64,000 nucleotides of DNA, from NCBI RefSeq assembly GCF_041438865.1, contig NZ_CP109450.1, forward strand, positions 1,963,001 through 2,027,000. Reading direction: 5' to 3'. The translations under genes and the position numbers were made by a program. Below the pieces are notes generated by a model. It ran no database searches. It worked only from the letters and a program-made list of their open reading frames with translations, and was not told where the DNA came from. The DNA comes from Streptomyces sp. NBC_01471. Its GTDB lineage: Bacteria > Actinomycetota > Actinomycetes > Streptomycetales > Streptomycetaceae. Numbering within the stretch: position 1 is the stretch's first letter; every line of letters begins with the position of its first letter. Positions 19,047 through 28,289 of this stretch are shown piece after piece.

Positions 19047-20210
19047 TCAGCTCAGTCCGGCCGACCGGGCCCGCTCCACCGCCGGGCCGATCGCCTCCGC
19101 CACCGCCGCCACATCCGCCTCGGTGGACGTGTGTCCGAGGGAGAACCGCAGGGTGCCGCGGGCCAGATCGGGGTCGGTGCCCGTGGCCAGGAGTACGTGG
19201 CTGGGCTGCGCCACTCCCGCCGTGCAGGCGGAGCCGGTGGAGCAGGCGATGCCCTGGGCGTCCAGGAGCAGCAGCAGGGAGTCGCCTTCGCACCCGGGGA
19301 AGGTGAAGTGGGCGTTGCCGGGGAGGCGGTCCGACGGATCGCCGCCCAGGACGGCCGTGGGGACCGCGGACCGCACCGCGGCGATCAGTCCGTCGCGGAG
19401 TGCGCCGATCTCCCGGGCGAAGACCTCGCGCCGTTCGGCGGCCAGCGTTCCCGCCACCGCGAAGGAGGCTATGGCCGGGGCGTCCAGCGTCCCGGAGCGT
19501 ACGTGGCGTTCCTGACCGCCGCCGTGCAGGACGGGGACGGGTGTGTACTCACGGCCCAGCAGCAGGGCTCCGATGCCGTAGGGGCCGCCGATCTTGTGGC
19601 CCGACACCGTCATCGCGGCCAGGCCCGACGTGGCGAAGTCCAGCGGGAGCTGGCCGTACGCCTGTACCGCGTCCGCGTGCAGCGGAATCCCGAACTCGGA
19701 CGCGACGTCGGCCAGTTCACGGACCGGCATGACCGTGCCGATCTCGTTGTTGGCCCACATCACGGTGGCCAGCGCGACATCGGACGGGTCGCGTTCGATG
19801 GCCTCGCGGAGGGATTCGGGGCGCACCCGGCCGTAGCTGTCGACCGGGAGGTACTCGACCGTCGCGCCCTCGTGCTCGCCCAGCCAGTCGACGGCGTCCA
19901 GGACGGCATGGTGCTCGACCGGGCTGACCAGCACCCGGTTCCGGCGCGGTTCGGCGTCGTGGCGGGCCCAGAAGAGGCCCTTGACCGCGAGGTTGTCGGC
20001 CTCGGTGCCGCCCCCGGTGAAGACCACCTCGCTGGGGCGCGCGCCGAGCGACTCCGCGAGAGCCTCTCGGGCTTCCTCGACGGTACGCCGGGCCCGTCGC
20101 CCGGCGGCGTGCAGCGATGAGGCGTTGCCGGTGACGGTGAGCTGGGCGGTCATCGCCTCGACCGCCTCCGGAAGCATGGGAGTGGTCGCAGCGTGGTCGA
20201 GGTAAGCCAT
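19047..20210 (-). CDS. Cysteine desulfurase (IscS/NifS family)
   Basis: A 387-residue PLP enzyme that takes sulfur from cysteine as an enzyme-bound persulfide. [11 protein letters not shown] supplies the PLP-stacking histidine region. The PLP lysine is in [17 protein letters not shown] (about residue 200) and the reactive cysteine loop is [18 protein letters not shown] (about 320). There is no SUF or ISC neighbour. The nearby mnmA gene makes tRNA thiolation the best guess for its main client, an inference from context. A TAGAAT box ends 10 nt before the ATG, so the mRNA may be nearly leaderless. Confidence 0.93.
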   Translation of the reverse strand: MAYLDHAATTPMLPEAVEAMTAQLTVTGNASSLHAAGRRARRTVEEAREALAESLGARPSEVVFTGGGTEADNLAVKGLFWARHDAEPRRNRVLVSPVEHHAVLDAVDWLGEHEGATVEYLPVDSYGRVRPESLREAIERDPSDVALATVMWANNEIGTVMPVRELADVASEFGIPLHADAVQAYGQLPLDFATSGLAAMTVSGHKIGGPYGIGALLLGREYTPVPVLHGGGQERHVRSGTLDAPAIASFAVAGTLAAERREVFAREIGALRDGLIAAVRSAVPTAVLGGDPSDRLPGNAHFTFPGCEGDSLLLLLDAQGIACSTGSACTAGVAQPSHVLLATGTDPDLARGTLRFSLGHTSTEADVAAVAEAIGPAVERARSAGLS

Positions 20211-20220
20211 GGTGCCGACG

Positions 20221-20226
20221 ATTCTA
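20221..20226 (-). promoter_or_regulatory. Possible -10 box for a near-leaderless transcript
   Basis: TAGAAT on the minus strand lies 10 nt upstream of the cysteine desulfurase ATG. No Shine-Dalgarno sequence is present. If used, transcription would start about 3 nt before the ATG. No good -35 box is seen. Confidence 0.35.
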
Positions 20227-20281
20227 CGAGTTCCGGGGCGGCCTTCCCGCCGCGCGTCCCCGGTGGGCGGCCGGTGACCGG

Positions 20282-20554
20282 TCAGCCGCCGAAGTTCCAG
20301 ATCACGGCGCCACTCGAAGTGAAGACGGTGGCGAGGACCACCAGGTCGGCCACGCCGAGCGCGAGGCCCAGCAGGGCGCGGCCGCGGCGGGCCGTGCCGC
20401 GCCAGAGCGCGAGGCCGGCCAGCACGATGGCCGTGGGGCCGAGAACGATGTTCAGCACGAGCAGGCCCAGCAGACCGAGCACGAACGAGGCGACGGCCAT
20501 GCCGTCGACGTCGCGGGTGCCGGTCCGGGTGCGGGCGGATGCGGTGAGTTCCAT
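20282..20554 (-). CDS. Small DUF4190-like membrane protein
   Basis: A 90-residue protein with a short polar N-terminus ([15 protein letters not shown]) and two to three hydrophobic segments: [31 protein letters not shown] and [18 protein letters not shown]. This matches the short DUF4190-type streptomycete membrane proteins. Function unknown. ATG at 20554 has a good GGGAG site 6 nt upstream; longer in-frame sequence upstream covers another small gene. Probably co-transcribed with the 53-residue gene before it and possibly controlled by the divergent TetR regulator. Confidence 0.78.
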   Translation of the reverse strand: MELTASARTRTGTRDVDGMAVASFVLGLLGLLVLNIVLGPTAIVLAGLALWRGTARRGRALLGLALGVADLVVLATVFTSSGAVIWNFGG

Positions 20555-20586
20555 GGTGCAGCTCCCTTGTGCGGTGAGGCGCTCGG

Positions 20587-20748
20587 TTACTTGGTGAGGC
20601 GCCCGCGGCCGAGGCGCTCGCGCACGGCGAACACGGCGAGCCAGCCGCCGATGACGGCCGCGCCGATCAGGGACACGGAGAGCGGGAAGTGGGCGACGGC
20701 ACCCAGCACGACTCCGAAGACGAGGAGAAGCGCGACGAGGGCAATCAT
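20587..20748 (-). CDS. 53-residue membrane miniprotein
   Basis: A very short reading frame that is easily missed: 53 residues, ATG at 20748 with AAAGGAC 5 nt upstream. It starts [20 protein letters not shown], then [19 protein letters not shown], and ends in a basic tail [12 protein letters not shown]. Two hydrophobic helices with a positive C-terminus predict a small integral membrane protein. Third codon positions are almost all G or C, as in neighbouring real genes. It precedes the DUF4190-like gene by 32 nt and diverges from the TetR gene. Function unknown. Confidence 0.7.
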   Translation of the reverse strand: MIALVALLLVFGVVLGAVAHFPLSVSLIGAAVIGGWLAVFAVRERLGRGRLTK

Positions 20749-20795
20749 CACTGTCCTTTCGGTGCGCCCGGTTCGGCGCAGGTACGGGTCGGTTG

Positions 20796-20825
20796 AGTGA
20801 ACAACTGTGAGTACGACTGTTCACT
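20796..20825. promoter_or_regulatory. TetR-type operator, divergent promoter region
   Basis: AGTGAACA (20796-20803) and TGTTCACT (20818-20825) are perfect 8-bp inverted arms 14 bp apart. A third near-copy of the half-site, TGTTTACTGA, is at 20864-20873, immediately before the TetR gene. The placement between a TetR gene and the divergent small genes suggests autoregulation and control of both sides. Confidence 0.6.
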
Positions 20826-20878
20826 GACCACTGAGTCTACGCTTCCCTTCGGCGGAGAACGGTTGTTTACTGAATGGC

Positions 20879-21505
20879 ATGAGTCACACCGTGGGCATCC
20901 GTCAGGCCCAGAAGCAGAAGACCCGCCAGGCCCTCCTGGACGCGGCGCTCGGCCTGCTGGAGGAGCAGAGCCTGTCCAGCCTCGGCCTGCGTGAGGTGAC
21001 CCGCGCCGTGGGCGTCGCGCCGACGGCCTTCTACCGGCATTTCCGGGACACCGCCGACCTCGGGGTGGCACTGGTCGAGGAGACGCTGGGCTCGCTGCAC
21101 GGGCTGATCGCGGCGACGCTCGCGGACACCGGCGACAGCGAGGTGCGGATCGGCACCACCGTCGACCTGATCGCCGCCCTGGTCCGTACGCACCCCGCGC
21201 ACGTCCGGTTCATCGCCCGTGAACGGCACGGGGGCGTCCAGCCGGTACGTGCGGCGATAGCGGCACAACTGCGGCTGTTCACGCGGGAGGTGGCCGCCGC
21301 CTTCGCGGGCGAGCCGCAGTCCGAGGGGTGGAGCGAGGAAGACCTGCTGATGCTGGCGGGCGTCTATGTGGATCACATGGTGATGACCGCTTCGGTCCTG
21401 CTGGAGGCGGCGGAGGACGGCTCACAGGCCTCGGAGCGTGCGCGGGACATGGCCCGGCGCCAGATGCGACTGGTCAGCCTGGGGCGGCTGCACTGGCTCG
21501 ACTGA
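20879..21505 (+). CDS. TetR family regulator
   Basis: A 208-residue DNA-binding regulator. The N-terminal helix-turn-helix is typical (TRQALLDAALGLLEE, then LGLREVTRAVGVAPTAFYRHF at about residues 38-60), and the C-terminal half is a helical ligand-binding domain. The sequence resembles fatty-acid-responsive TetR members of the FabR/FasR kind (for example FIARERHGGVQPVRAAIA), but the ligand is not proven. It diverges from two small membrane-protein genes, with inverted TGTTCACT half-sites between them. A 21-bp GC palindrome directly follows its stop. Confidence 0.9.
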   Translation: MSHTVGIRQAQKQKTRQALLDAALGLLEEQSLSSLGLREVTRAVGVAPTAFYRHFRDTADLGVALVEETLGSLHGLIAATLADTGDSEVRIGTTVDLIAALVRTHPAHVRFIARERHGGVQPVRAAIAAQLRLFTREVAAAFAGEPQSEGWSEEDLLMLAGVYVDHMVMTASVLLEAAEDGSQASERARDMARRQMRLVSLGRLHWLD

Positions 21506-21508
21506 GAC

Positions 21509-21529
21509 GCGGGCCGGGGCCCGGCCCGC
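21509..21529. terminator. GC palindrome after the TetR gene
   Basis: GCGGGCCGGG-G-CCCGGCCCGC is a perfect 10-1-10 inverted repeat starting 4 nt after the TetR stop. It lies in the convergent gap with the thioesterase gene and is probably a terminator. Confidence 0.6.
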
Positions 21530-21623
21530 ACACCCACGGGCAGCACCCCGCGTGCCCGCCCCCGGACGAGCCCGACCGCCCGGGCTCCCCCGGCCGCCGG
21601 GCGCTCTCCGGGAGGCCCTGATC

Positions 21624-21653
21624 GCGCCCCCTACCCCCGCGCCCCCTACCCCC
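21624..21653. repeat. Two exact 15-bp tandem repeats
   Basis: GCGCCCCCTACCCCC occurs twice in tandem (21624-21638 and 21639-21653). The second copy overlaps the last codons of the thioesterase gene on the other strand. Confidence 0.7.
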
Positions 21654-22482
21654 GCGGCGCCAGCGCCAGCTGGCGGGACTGGGCCACCAGGCGGTCCGCG
21701 CTGTCCCAGACCTCCGCGTCCTCCTCCAGGAAGCCGCCGGCGAGGTTGCGCGTGATGATCGACACCCGCAGCGGGCCCGGCGCCGGGCGGCACCGGACAT
21801 GGGTGGTCAGCTCGACCGTGGGAACCCAGCCCTTGATGCCGATTTCGAAGGCGGTCGGCGGCAGCGCGTCCACCGTCAGGAGCAGCGAGAGGGGATCGGC
21901 GTCGCGACCGTCGGAGAGTCCGAACCAGGCACGCATCTCACCCTTGCCGGACGGTGCGCCCACCGCCCACCCGCAGGTGGCCGGGTCCAGCTTCAGCATC
22001 AGCCGGTCCGTGATGGCGGAGGAGCCGGGGATGGGCGCCGGGCCGTCGCCGGAGCCCAGGCAGTGTTCGATGGGCGGGATCGACGGCGGCTTCGCCGTGG
22101 TGCGCACATCGTCGGAGAGCGCGTCCAGGTCGCCGTAGGAGGCCAGCACCCGGATGCGTTCGACCTCGGTGCCGTCGTCGGCGTACTGGAAGAGCGAGGC
22201 CTGGCCCGTGGAGAGCGTGCGGCCGCTGCGGACGGTCTGGGTACGGATCACCGCGGGGCCGGGGCGGGAGGCGCTCACATAGTGCGCGGAGACCGAGAAC
22301 GGGTCGGGGTGCGGGAGCGCGTCACCGAGCGCGCGGCCGATCAGGGCCAGCAGATAGCCGCCGTTGACCGCCTGGATGATGGTCCAGCCCGCGGAGAGCT
22401 CCGCGTCGTAGACGCCTTCTTCACGACGGGTGACCGCGGTGTCGCGGTCGAACTCACTGTCCCCTATGGATACCTGTGCCAT
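21646..22482 (-). CDS. Acyl-CoA thioesterase family protein (double hotdog)
   Basis: A 278-residue protein of the TesB-like/thioesterase superfamily. The N-terminal hotdog includes FDRDTAVTRREEGVYDAEL, WTIIQAVNGGYLLALIGRAL and FSVSAHYVSASRPGPAVI; the C-terminal hotdog includes MRAWFGLSDGRDADPLSL and HVRCRPAPGPLRVS, and ends in QSRQLALAPRG. It likely hydrolyses acyl-CoA thioesters in the cytosol; chain-length preference is unknown. ATG at 22482 is preferred over a TTG seven codons upstream. It lies 23 nt after the TRIC-like gene, probably the same transcript. Confidence 0.82.
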   Translation of the reverse strand: MAQVSIGDSEFDRDTAVTRREEGVYDAELSAGWTIIQAVNGGYLLALIGRALGDALPHPDPFSVSAHYVSASRPGPAVIRTQTVRSGRTLSTGQASLFQYADDGTEVERIRVLASYGDLDALSDDVRTTAKPPSIPPIEHCLGSGDGPAPIPGSSAITDRLMLKLDPATCGWAVGAPSGKGEMRAWFGLSDGRDADPLSLLLTVDALPPTAFEIGIKGWVPTVELTTHVRCRPAPGPLRVSIITRNLAGGFLEEDAEVWDSADRLVAQSRQLALAPRG

Positions 22483-22505
22483 GGACAGCACCGTACACCG
22501 CAAAG

Positions 22506-23168
22506 TTACTCGTCGGTAGAGACGGCTGCTGAACGCCTGTTCCAGGCCCGCGAGGCCCGCCAGTGGAAGCGCAGCGCCAGCAGCCGCAGCACGAAGCAGG
22601 TGAGCGCCGCGACGCAGCCCGTGGTGGTGGTCAGCACGTCGAACCGGATGAAGAGGGCCACCATCGCGGCCCCCACCATCGCCGGCACGGCGTACAGATC
22701 GCGGTCCCAGCGGACCAGCGACGGCGTCTCGTTGGCCAGTACGTCGCGGAGCACACCGCCGCCGACCGCGGTGGCCAGGCCCAGCACCGCGGAGGCGGTG
22801 AGACCGAGCCCGTAGTCGTACGCCTTGGTGGTGCCGGTCACACAGAAGAGCCCGAGCCCGGCCGCGTCGAAGACGTTCACCCCGACCTGGATCCGTTCGA
22901 CCTCCGGATGGAGGAAGAAGACCAGCACCGCCGCGATCAGCGGGGTGATGAAGTACCCGAGGTCGGTGAAGGCGGCGGGCGGCACCGCGCCGATCACGAT
23001 GTCGCGGAACAGCCCGCCGCCCAGCGCCGTGACCTCGGCGAAGACCGCGATCCCGAAGACGTCGAAGTTCTTCCGGACGGCGAGCAGCGCACCGGAGATC
23101 GCGAAGACGAAGATCCCCACGAGGTCGAGCGCGTGCTGGACGGAGGTGTTGAACAGATCATGGAGCAC
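22506..23168 (-). CDS. TRIC-type (UPF0126/YicG) cation channel protein
   Basis: A 220-residue membrane protein of the trimeric intracellular cation channel family. It contains two repeats of a three-helix UPF0126 unit: residues 13-95, with EVTALGGGLFRDIVIG, and residues 100-180, with GLATAVGGGVLRDVLANE. Glycine-rich GGGxxRD motifs mark the kinked pore helices. A seventh helix follows. Bacterial members conduct K+ or Na+. It starts 10 nt after the M1 peptidase gene, suggesting a three-gene transcript peptidase-channel-thioesterase. Confidence 0.9.
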   Translation of the reverse strand: MLHDLFNTSVQHALDLVGIFVFAISGALLAVRKNFDVFGIAVFAEVTALGGGLFRDIVIGAVPPAAFTDLGYFITPLIAAVLVFFLHPEVERIQVGVNVFDAAGLGLFCVTGTTKAYDYGLGLTASAVLGLATAVGGGVLRDVLANETPSLVRWDRDLYAVPAMVGAAMVALFIRFDVLTTTTGCVAALTCFVLRLLALRFHWRASRAWNRRSAAVSTDE

Positions 23169-23177
23169 CCGACAGTT

Positions 23178-24608
23178 CTACCCCTGCCGTACCCGCCCCG
23201 GCGCAGCGGTCGGCAGCTGAAGTGCCGGTTTACCCGAGGTGTGCAGCCACGCGTCGAAGAATCCGCCGAGTTTCTGCCCGGAGATCTTCTCGGCGAGGGC
23301 GGTGAACTGCCCGGTGTCGGCGTTGCCGTAGCGGTGCGCCTTCGTCCAGGCGGGCAGCAGCCGGAAGAACGCCTTGTCCCCGATGCGGTCGCGCAGCGCC
23401 TGGAGTGTCATCGCGCCCCGGTCGTAGACGGCCGACGCGAACATCGTGTCGCGCTGGGGGTCGGCGACCTTCGTCCGCCAGAAGCCGGAGTTCGCGGGCG
23501 TCGCGTCGTACTCGGCGAGGAAGGCGTCGTGGGCCGAGCGCTTGCCCTGGTGTTCGTCCCAGAGCCACTGGGCGTACGTGGCGAAGCCCTCGTTCAGCCA
23601 GATGTCCTTCCACTGCTTCACCGAGACGGAGTCGCCGAACCACTGGTGGGCCAGTTCGTGCACGATCGTCGACTCGTTGCGCACGGCGGAGTAGCTCGGC
23701 TTGGACTGGGTCTCCAGCGAGAAGCCCGCCTGCGGCATGTCGTCGACCACCGCGCCCGTCTCCTCGAACGGATAGGGCCCGAAGACCTTCGACCAGTAGT
23801 CGGTGGCCTTGGCCGTCACGGCGTACACATCAACGGAGTTGCTGTTGGCGAGCACCGGGTCGATCGCCACGTAGATCGGCGTACCGGCGGGCGTCCGGCC
23901 GGTCCTGACGTCGAACCTGCCGATCGAGGCGGTGGCGAGGTAGGTGGCCATCTGCCGGGACTCGCGCCAGTGCGAGACGCTCGACGCGCCCCGCGTACGG
24001 GTGGAGAGCAGCCGCCCGTTGGAGACGCCGGTCAGGCCCTTGGGCGCCGTGATGGTGATGTCGAAGGCTGCCTTGTCGGAGGGGTGGTCGCTCGAAGGGA
24101 ACCAGGTGGAGGCGGCGTTGGGCTCACAGGCCACGAAGACGCCGTCCTTGGTCTTCATCCAGCCGTAGTCGGAACCGAAGACGATCGGGCCGCTGAGCGC
24201 CTGCGGCACACCGCCGTAGACGACCCGCGCGGTGAAGGTGCGGCCCTTCCGGAGCGGGTCGGCCGGGGTGATGCGTATCTCGTCGCCGGAGCGGGTGAAG
24301 CGTGCGTGTCTGCCGTTCACCTCGACCGACGCGACCGTCAGCTTCTGGAGGTCCAGGTCGAAGGAGGAGAGGTTCTGGGTGGCCCGGGCCGTGACCGTCG
24401 TACGGCCGTCGAGCCGGCCGCTGTCCGGGTCGTACGCGACATCGAGGCCGTAGTGCAGGGCGTCGAAGCCGCCGTTGCCCAGCTGCGGGAAGTAAGGATC
24501 GCCGATTCCGGCCGAACCGGGTGAGGGTGCCGGAGCGGCCGCGATGACACAGAGGGCGGCCGTCGCGGTGGCGAGGGCGGCCAGACGTGCCGAACGGGAG
24601 AGCGCCAA
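23178..24608 (-). CDS. Secreted M1 family metallopeptidase
   Basis: A zinc aminopeptidase of about 476 residues. A signal peptide (ALSRSARLAALATATAAL, then VIAAAPAPSPG) is followed by the M1 N-terminal beta domain (DVAYDPDSGRLDGRTTVTAR). The gluzincin motif is STIVHELAHQWFGDSVSVKQ, with the third zinc ligand in LNEGFATYAQWLW. Start: TTG at 24608 with AAGGGCAG 8 nt upstream. The frame stays open to 24692, but that stretch reads like a promoter (TTGGCA, 16 nt, TAAACG). It likely trims extracellular peptides; next upstream is a peptide-import operon on the same strand. Confidence 0.88.
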   Translation of the reverse strand: MALSRSARLAALATATAALCVIAAAPAPSPGSAGIGDPYFPQLGNGGFDALHYGLDVAYDPDSGRLDGRTTVTARATQNLSSFDLDLQKLTVASVEVNGRHARFTRSGDEIRITPADPLRKGRTFTARVVYGGVPQALSGPIVFGSDYGWMKTKDGVFVACEPNAASTWFPSSDHPSDKAAFDITITAPKGLTGVSNGRLLSTRTRGASSVSHWRESRQMATYLATASIGRFDVRTGRTPAGTPIYVAIDPVLANSNSVDVYAVTAKATDYWSKVFGPYPFEETGAVVDDMPQAGFSLETQSKPSYSAVRNESTIVHELAHQWFGDSVSVKQWKDIWLNEGFATYAQWLWDEHQGKRSAHDAFLAEYDATPANSGFWRTKVADPQRDTMFASAVYDRGAMTLQALRDRIGDKAFFRLLPAWTKAHRYGNADTGQFTALAEKISGQKLGGFFDAWLHTSGKPALQLPTAAPGRVRQG

Positions 24609-24731
24609 GAGTCTGCCCTTCGTACGTGCGCCGTTGTTACGGACACGCTGACTCTGCACTCTCCCGTTTAGGCATGTACATGACTTTGCCAAGTCGTCAT
24701 GGGCAAGCCTGCCGGCGCACCGCGCGGCCCA

Positions 24732-26099
24732 CTACTTCTTTCCCGGCCGCTTCTTGCCGGGCTGCTCCGTCTCGGGCTTCTTCGTCTCGGGCTTCTTCGT
24801 GCTGGTCTCCCCGGCGGTGTCCGACCCGGGGGCCACGTCCGGCTCCGCCGCCGTGTCCTTCACCACCACGACTTCCGCCGACGCATCCTTCGCCGACGTG
24901 TCCTCCGCGGCCGACTCCTCCGCGGGCTGCACGGCCGGCTCGGGCTTCGCGACCGAGACCAGCTCGGCCGCCTCCCGCGCCTGCGGCAGCCGCTCCTCGC
25001 CCGGGACCTGGTCGGGAGCGTTCTCCGGGTGGTGGCAGGCCACCTGGTGCCCGGTCCGCAGGGTCAGCAGCGGCGGCTCCTGCGTCCCGCAGATCTCCGT
25101 CGCCTTCCAGCACCGGGTGTGGAACCGGCAGCCCGCAGGCGGCGAGATCGGCGAAGGGACGTCGCCCTCCAGCCGGATGCGGTCGGACTTGGCGCCCTTG
25201 CGCCGCGGGTCGGGGACCGGAACCGCCGAGAGCAGCGCCTTGGTGTACGGGTGCATCGGCGACTCGTACAGCGACTTGCGGTCCGCCAGTTCGACGATCT
25301 TCCCGAGGTACATCACCGCGATCCGGTCCGAGACGTGGCGGATGACCGAGAGGTCGTGCGCGATGATCACGTAGGTCAGACCGAGCTCGCTCTGGAGGTC
25401 GTCCAGCAGGTTGACCACCTGCGCCTGGATCGACACGTCCAGCGCCGAGACCGGCTCGTCCGCGACGACGAGCTTGGGCCGCAGCGCGAGCGCGCGGGCG
25501 ATGCCGATGCGCTGGCGCTGGCCGCCGGAGAACTCGTGCGGGTAGCGGTTGTAGTGCTCGGGGCTGAGGCCCACCAGCTCCAGCAGGCCCTGGACCTCCT
25601 TCTTCACGCCGCCCTCGGGCTCGACGCCCTGGAGCCGGAAGGGGGTGCCGACGATCCCGCCGATGGTGTGCCGGGGGTTCAGCGAGCCGTACGGGTCCTG
25701 GAAGATCATCTGAACGTCGCGGCGCATCGGCCGCATCTGCCCGGCGGACAGGTGCGTGATGTCCCGCCCCTGGAACTCGACCTTGCCACCGGTCGGTTCG
25801 AGCAGCCGGGTGATCAGCCGCCCCATGGTCGACTTGCCGCAGCCCGACTCGCCGACGACACCCAGGGTCTCCCCCGGGTACACGTCGAACGACAGCCCGT
25901 CCACGGCCTGGACCGCGCCCACCTTGCGCTTCAGCAAGCCCTTGGTGATCGGGAAGTGCTTGACCAGGTCGGTGACCTTGAGCAGCGGCTCCGCCCCGGC
26001 GTCCTTGGCGGAAGCCGCCGCGGCGGAGTCCTCGGACTTCTGCTGCGGGACCTTCGGAGCCTCAGGAGTCTGCGGAGCCTTCTTCTTCTGATCAGTCAC
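24732..26099 (-). CDS. Oligopeptide ABC importer ATPase (DppF/OppF type)
   Basis: A 455-residue ATP-binding subunit. Walker A is [10 protein letters not shown] (about residues 70-80), the signature is [17 protein letters not shown], Walker B is [12 protein letters not shown], and the C-terminal oligopeptide/dipeptide extension [15 protein letters not shown] carries cysteines. The GTG start overlaps the preceding gene's stop by 4 nt, so translation is probably coupled. The last 110 residues or so are a low-complexity, acidic then Lys/Thr-rich tail (repeats of KKPET and PGKKRPGKK) that is not part of the ATPase fold. Confidence 0.93.
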   Translation of the reverse strand: MTDQKKKAPQTPEAPKVPQQKSEDSAAAASAKDAGAEPLLKVTDLVKHFPITKGLLKRKVGAVQAVDGLSFDVYPGETLGVVGESGCGKSTMGRLITRLLEPTGGKVEFQGRDITHLSAGQMRPMRRDVQMIFQDPYGSLNPRHTIGGIVGTPFRLQGVEPEGGVKKEVQGLLELVGLSPEHYNRYPHEFSGGQRQRIGIARALALRPKLVVADEPVSALDVSIQAQVVNLLDDLQSELGLTYVIIAHDLSVIRHVSDRIAVMYLGKIVELADRKSLYESPMHPYTKALLSAVPVPDPRRKGAKSDRIRLEGDVPSPISPPAGCRFHTRCWKATEICGTQEPPLLTLRTGHQVACHHPENAPDQVPGEERLPQAREAAELVSVAKPEPAVQPAEESAAEDTSAKDASAEVVVVKDTAAEPDVAPGSDTAGETSTKKPETKKPETEQPGKKRPGKK

Positions 26100-27190
26100 A
26101 GCTTCGGCGCAATCTCTTCGGTCCAGATCTTTTCCCGCTGGGCCTTCGTCATGTGGCACGCGGAGAAGTGCCCGTCCGTGCTCTCCCGCAGCTCCGGGCG
26201 CTCGGTGCGGGTGATGTCGTCCTTGGGCACGTCGGCGTACGGGCAGCGCGGGTGGAAGGCGCAGCCGGACGGCACGTTGATCAGGCTGGGCGGAGAGCCC
26301 TTGACGGGCACCAGACGCTCGGTCTGCTCACGGTCGATGCGCGGCATCGAGCCCAGCAGCCCCCAGGTGTAGGGGTGCTGGGGCTCGTAGAAGACCTTCT
26401 CGGCCGAGCCGCGCTCGATGCAGCGTCCCGCGTACATCACCAGGAGCTCGTCCGCGATCTCGGCGACGACGCCGAGGTCGTGGGTGATGATGACGACCGC
26501 CGAGCCGAACTCCGTCTGCAGATCGCGGATGAGGTCGAGGATCTGCGCCTGGACGGTCACGTCCAGGGCGGTCGTCGGCTCGTCGGCGATGAGCAGTTCG
26601 GGGTTGTTGACCAGGGACATCGCGATCATCGCGCGCTGGCGCATGCCGCCGGAGAACTGGTGCGGGTAGTCCTCGAAGCGGCGGTGCGGCTCGGGGATGC
26701 CGACCCGGTCGAGCATCTCGACCGCACGCGTGCGCGCGGTCTTCTTGTCGACCTTGTTGTGGACGCGGTAGGCCTCCACGATCTGCGCGCCGATGCTGTA
26801 GTACGGGTGCAGCGCCGACAGCGGATCCTGGAAGATCATGGACATCTTCTGGCCGCGGAGATTGCGGACCCGCTCGGGCCCCGCGCCGATCAGCTCCTCG
26901 CCGTCGAGCCAGATCTCACCGGAGATCCGCGCCCGGTCCGAGTTGTGCAGGCCCATGATCCCCAGCGAGGTCACGGACTTGCCGGAGCCGGACTCACCGA
27001 CGATGCCGAGCGTCTGACCGGCCTTCAGGTCGAAGCTGACACCGTCCACGGACTTGACCAGGCCGTCGTCGGTGTCGAAGTGGATCCGCAGGTCCCGCAC
27101 CGAGAGGAAGCTCTTGGCGTCCTCGGACGGCGCACCGGCCTTGCCGCTCTTCGCGGGCTCGCCGGAACCCTTCTTGCGCACGTCGCTCAT
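26096..27190 (-). CDS. Oligopeptide ABC importer ATPase (DppD/OppD type)
   Basis: A 364-residue ATP-binding subunit that pairs with the DppF-type protein. Walker A is [11 protein letters not shown] (about 60-70), the signature is [16 protein letters not shown], Walker B is [13 protein letters not shown] and the switch is [10 protein letters not shown]. The C-terminal peptide-transporter motif [11 protein letters not shown] follows. The ATG at 27190 overlaps the permease stop (ATGA), and its own stop overlaps the next start, so dppB-D-F are tightly coupled. Confidence 0.94.
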   Translation of the reverse strand: MSDVRKKGSGEPAKSGKAGAPSEDAKSFLSVRDLRIHFDTDDGLVKSVDGVSFDLKAGQTLGIVGESGSGKSVTSLGIMGLHNSDRARISGEIWLDGEELIGAGPERVRNLRGQKMSMIFQDPLSALHPYYSIGAQIVEAYRVHNKVDKKTARTRAVEMLDRVGIPEPHRRFEDYPHQFSGGMRQRAMIAMSLVNNPELLIADEPTTALDVTVQAQILDLIRDLQTEFGSAVVIITHDLGVVAEIADELLVMYAGRCIERGSAEKVFYEPQHPYTWGLLGSMPRIDREQTERLVPVKGSPPSLINVPSGCAFHPRCPYADVPKDDITRTERPELRESTDGHFSACHMTKAQREKIWTEEIAPKL

Positions 27191-28194
27191 GAGAGCCTCA
27201 CCCGGGGGTCGATCGCGGCGTACACAAGGTCCACCAGCAGGTTGCAGACAACGATGAAGAAGGCGGCCACCAGCGTCACACCCATGACGACCGGGAGGTC
27301 GCTGCGGGTCACGCCCTGGATGGCGTAGGCCCCCATCCCCTGGAAGGAGAAGACGGTCTCCGTGATGACCGCGCCGCCGATGAGCAGCGCGAAGTCCATC
27401 CCGAAGATGGTGACGAGCGGGGTGAGCGCGGCGCGCAGGCCGTGCTTGACGACCACGTTCCGCTCCCGCAGGCCCTTGGCCCGCGCGGTTCTGATGTAGT
27501 CCTCGCCCATGGTCTCCAGCATCCCGGCCCGGGTGAGCCGGGCGTAGAGCGCCGAGTACAGGAAGGCGAGGGTGCACCAGGGGAGGATCAGGTTCCAGGC
27601 CCACTCCGCCGGATTCTCCGTGAAGGGCACGAAGTGCACATTCCAGATCGTCCACTGGAAGCTGAACAGCGCCAGCGAGACCAGACCGGTGAAGAACATC
27701 GGCAGCGAGACGCCGGCCAGCGCCACGCTCATCGTCAGCCGGTCGATGAGCGAGCCCCGCTTGAGTGCGGAGAGCACGCCGGTCGCCACACCGGTGACGA
27801 CCCAGATGACCGCCGCACCGACCGCGAGCGACAGCGTCACCGGAATACGCTGCTTGATCTCGGGCCAGACGGCCGAGTGGGTCTTGAAGGAGTAGCCGAA
27901 GCACGGCGCGTGGCACACCGCGGGGTCGGGCCCGAAGTGGTAGTTCGCGCCGACCACGATGCCCTTGATGAAGTGCCAGTACTGCTCGTAGAGGGGCTGG
28001 TCGAGCCCCAGGTTCTTCTTGACCGCGGCGAGCGTCGCGGGGTCGGGGCTCTTGCCCACGAACTGGGCGGCCAGGGAGTCGGTCGTCTGCCCGCCGAGGC
28101 GGGGAACGAGGAAGAAGATCGCGAAGGTGACTGCGCTGACCACCAGCAGCAGCAACACCGCGGCGAATACGCGTCGGATGATGTACGCAGCCAC
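27187..28194 (-). CDS. Oligopeptide ABC importer permease (DppB/OppB type)
   Basis: A 335-residue inner-membrane permease with the N-terminal helix IIRRVFAAVLLLLVVSAVTF, an extracytoplasmic loop containing two cysteines (CHAPCFGYSFKTH), and five further helices. The cytoplasmic EAA loop that docks the ATPase is visible as YIRTARAKGLRERNVVVKH. GTG start. It is third in the C-A-B-D-F operon, 95 nt after the binding-protein gene. Confidence 0.93.
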   Translation of the reverse strand: MAAYIIRRVFAAVLLLLVVSAVTFAIFFLVPRLGGQTTDSLAAQFVGKSPDPATLAAVKKNLGLDQPLYEQYWHFIKGIVVGANYHFGPDPAVCHAPCFGYSFKTHSAVWPEIKQRIPVTLSLAVGAAVIWVVTGVATGVLSALKRGSLIDRLTMSVALAGVSLPMFFTGLVSLALFSFQWTIWNVHFVPFTENPAEWAWNLILPWCTLAFLYSALYARLTRAGMLETMGEDYIRTARAKGLRERNVVVKHGLRAALTPLVTIFGMDFALLIGGAVITETVFSFQGMGAYAIQGVTRSDLPVVMGVTLVAAFFIVVCNLLVDLVYAAIDPRVRLS

Positions 28195-28289
28195 AGCCGT
28201 GCGGCGCCGGGTCGGACGGACGGGGTAGGCCCGTCCGTCCCGGCGCCTTCACCTGCCTTTCAGGGGGTGCTGTCGATGAACAGGTGTTG

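Noticed and set aside
27191..28252. Long upstream extension of the DppD-type ATPase
   Set aside because: Overlaps the permease gene out of frame and reads as Arg/Ala/Gly-rich noise; the real start is the ATG at 27190.
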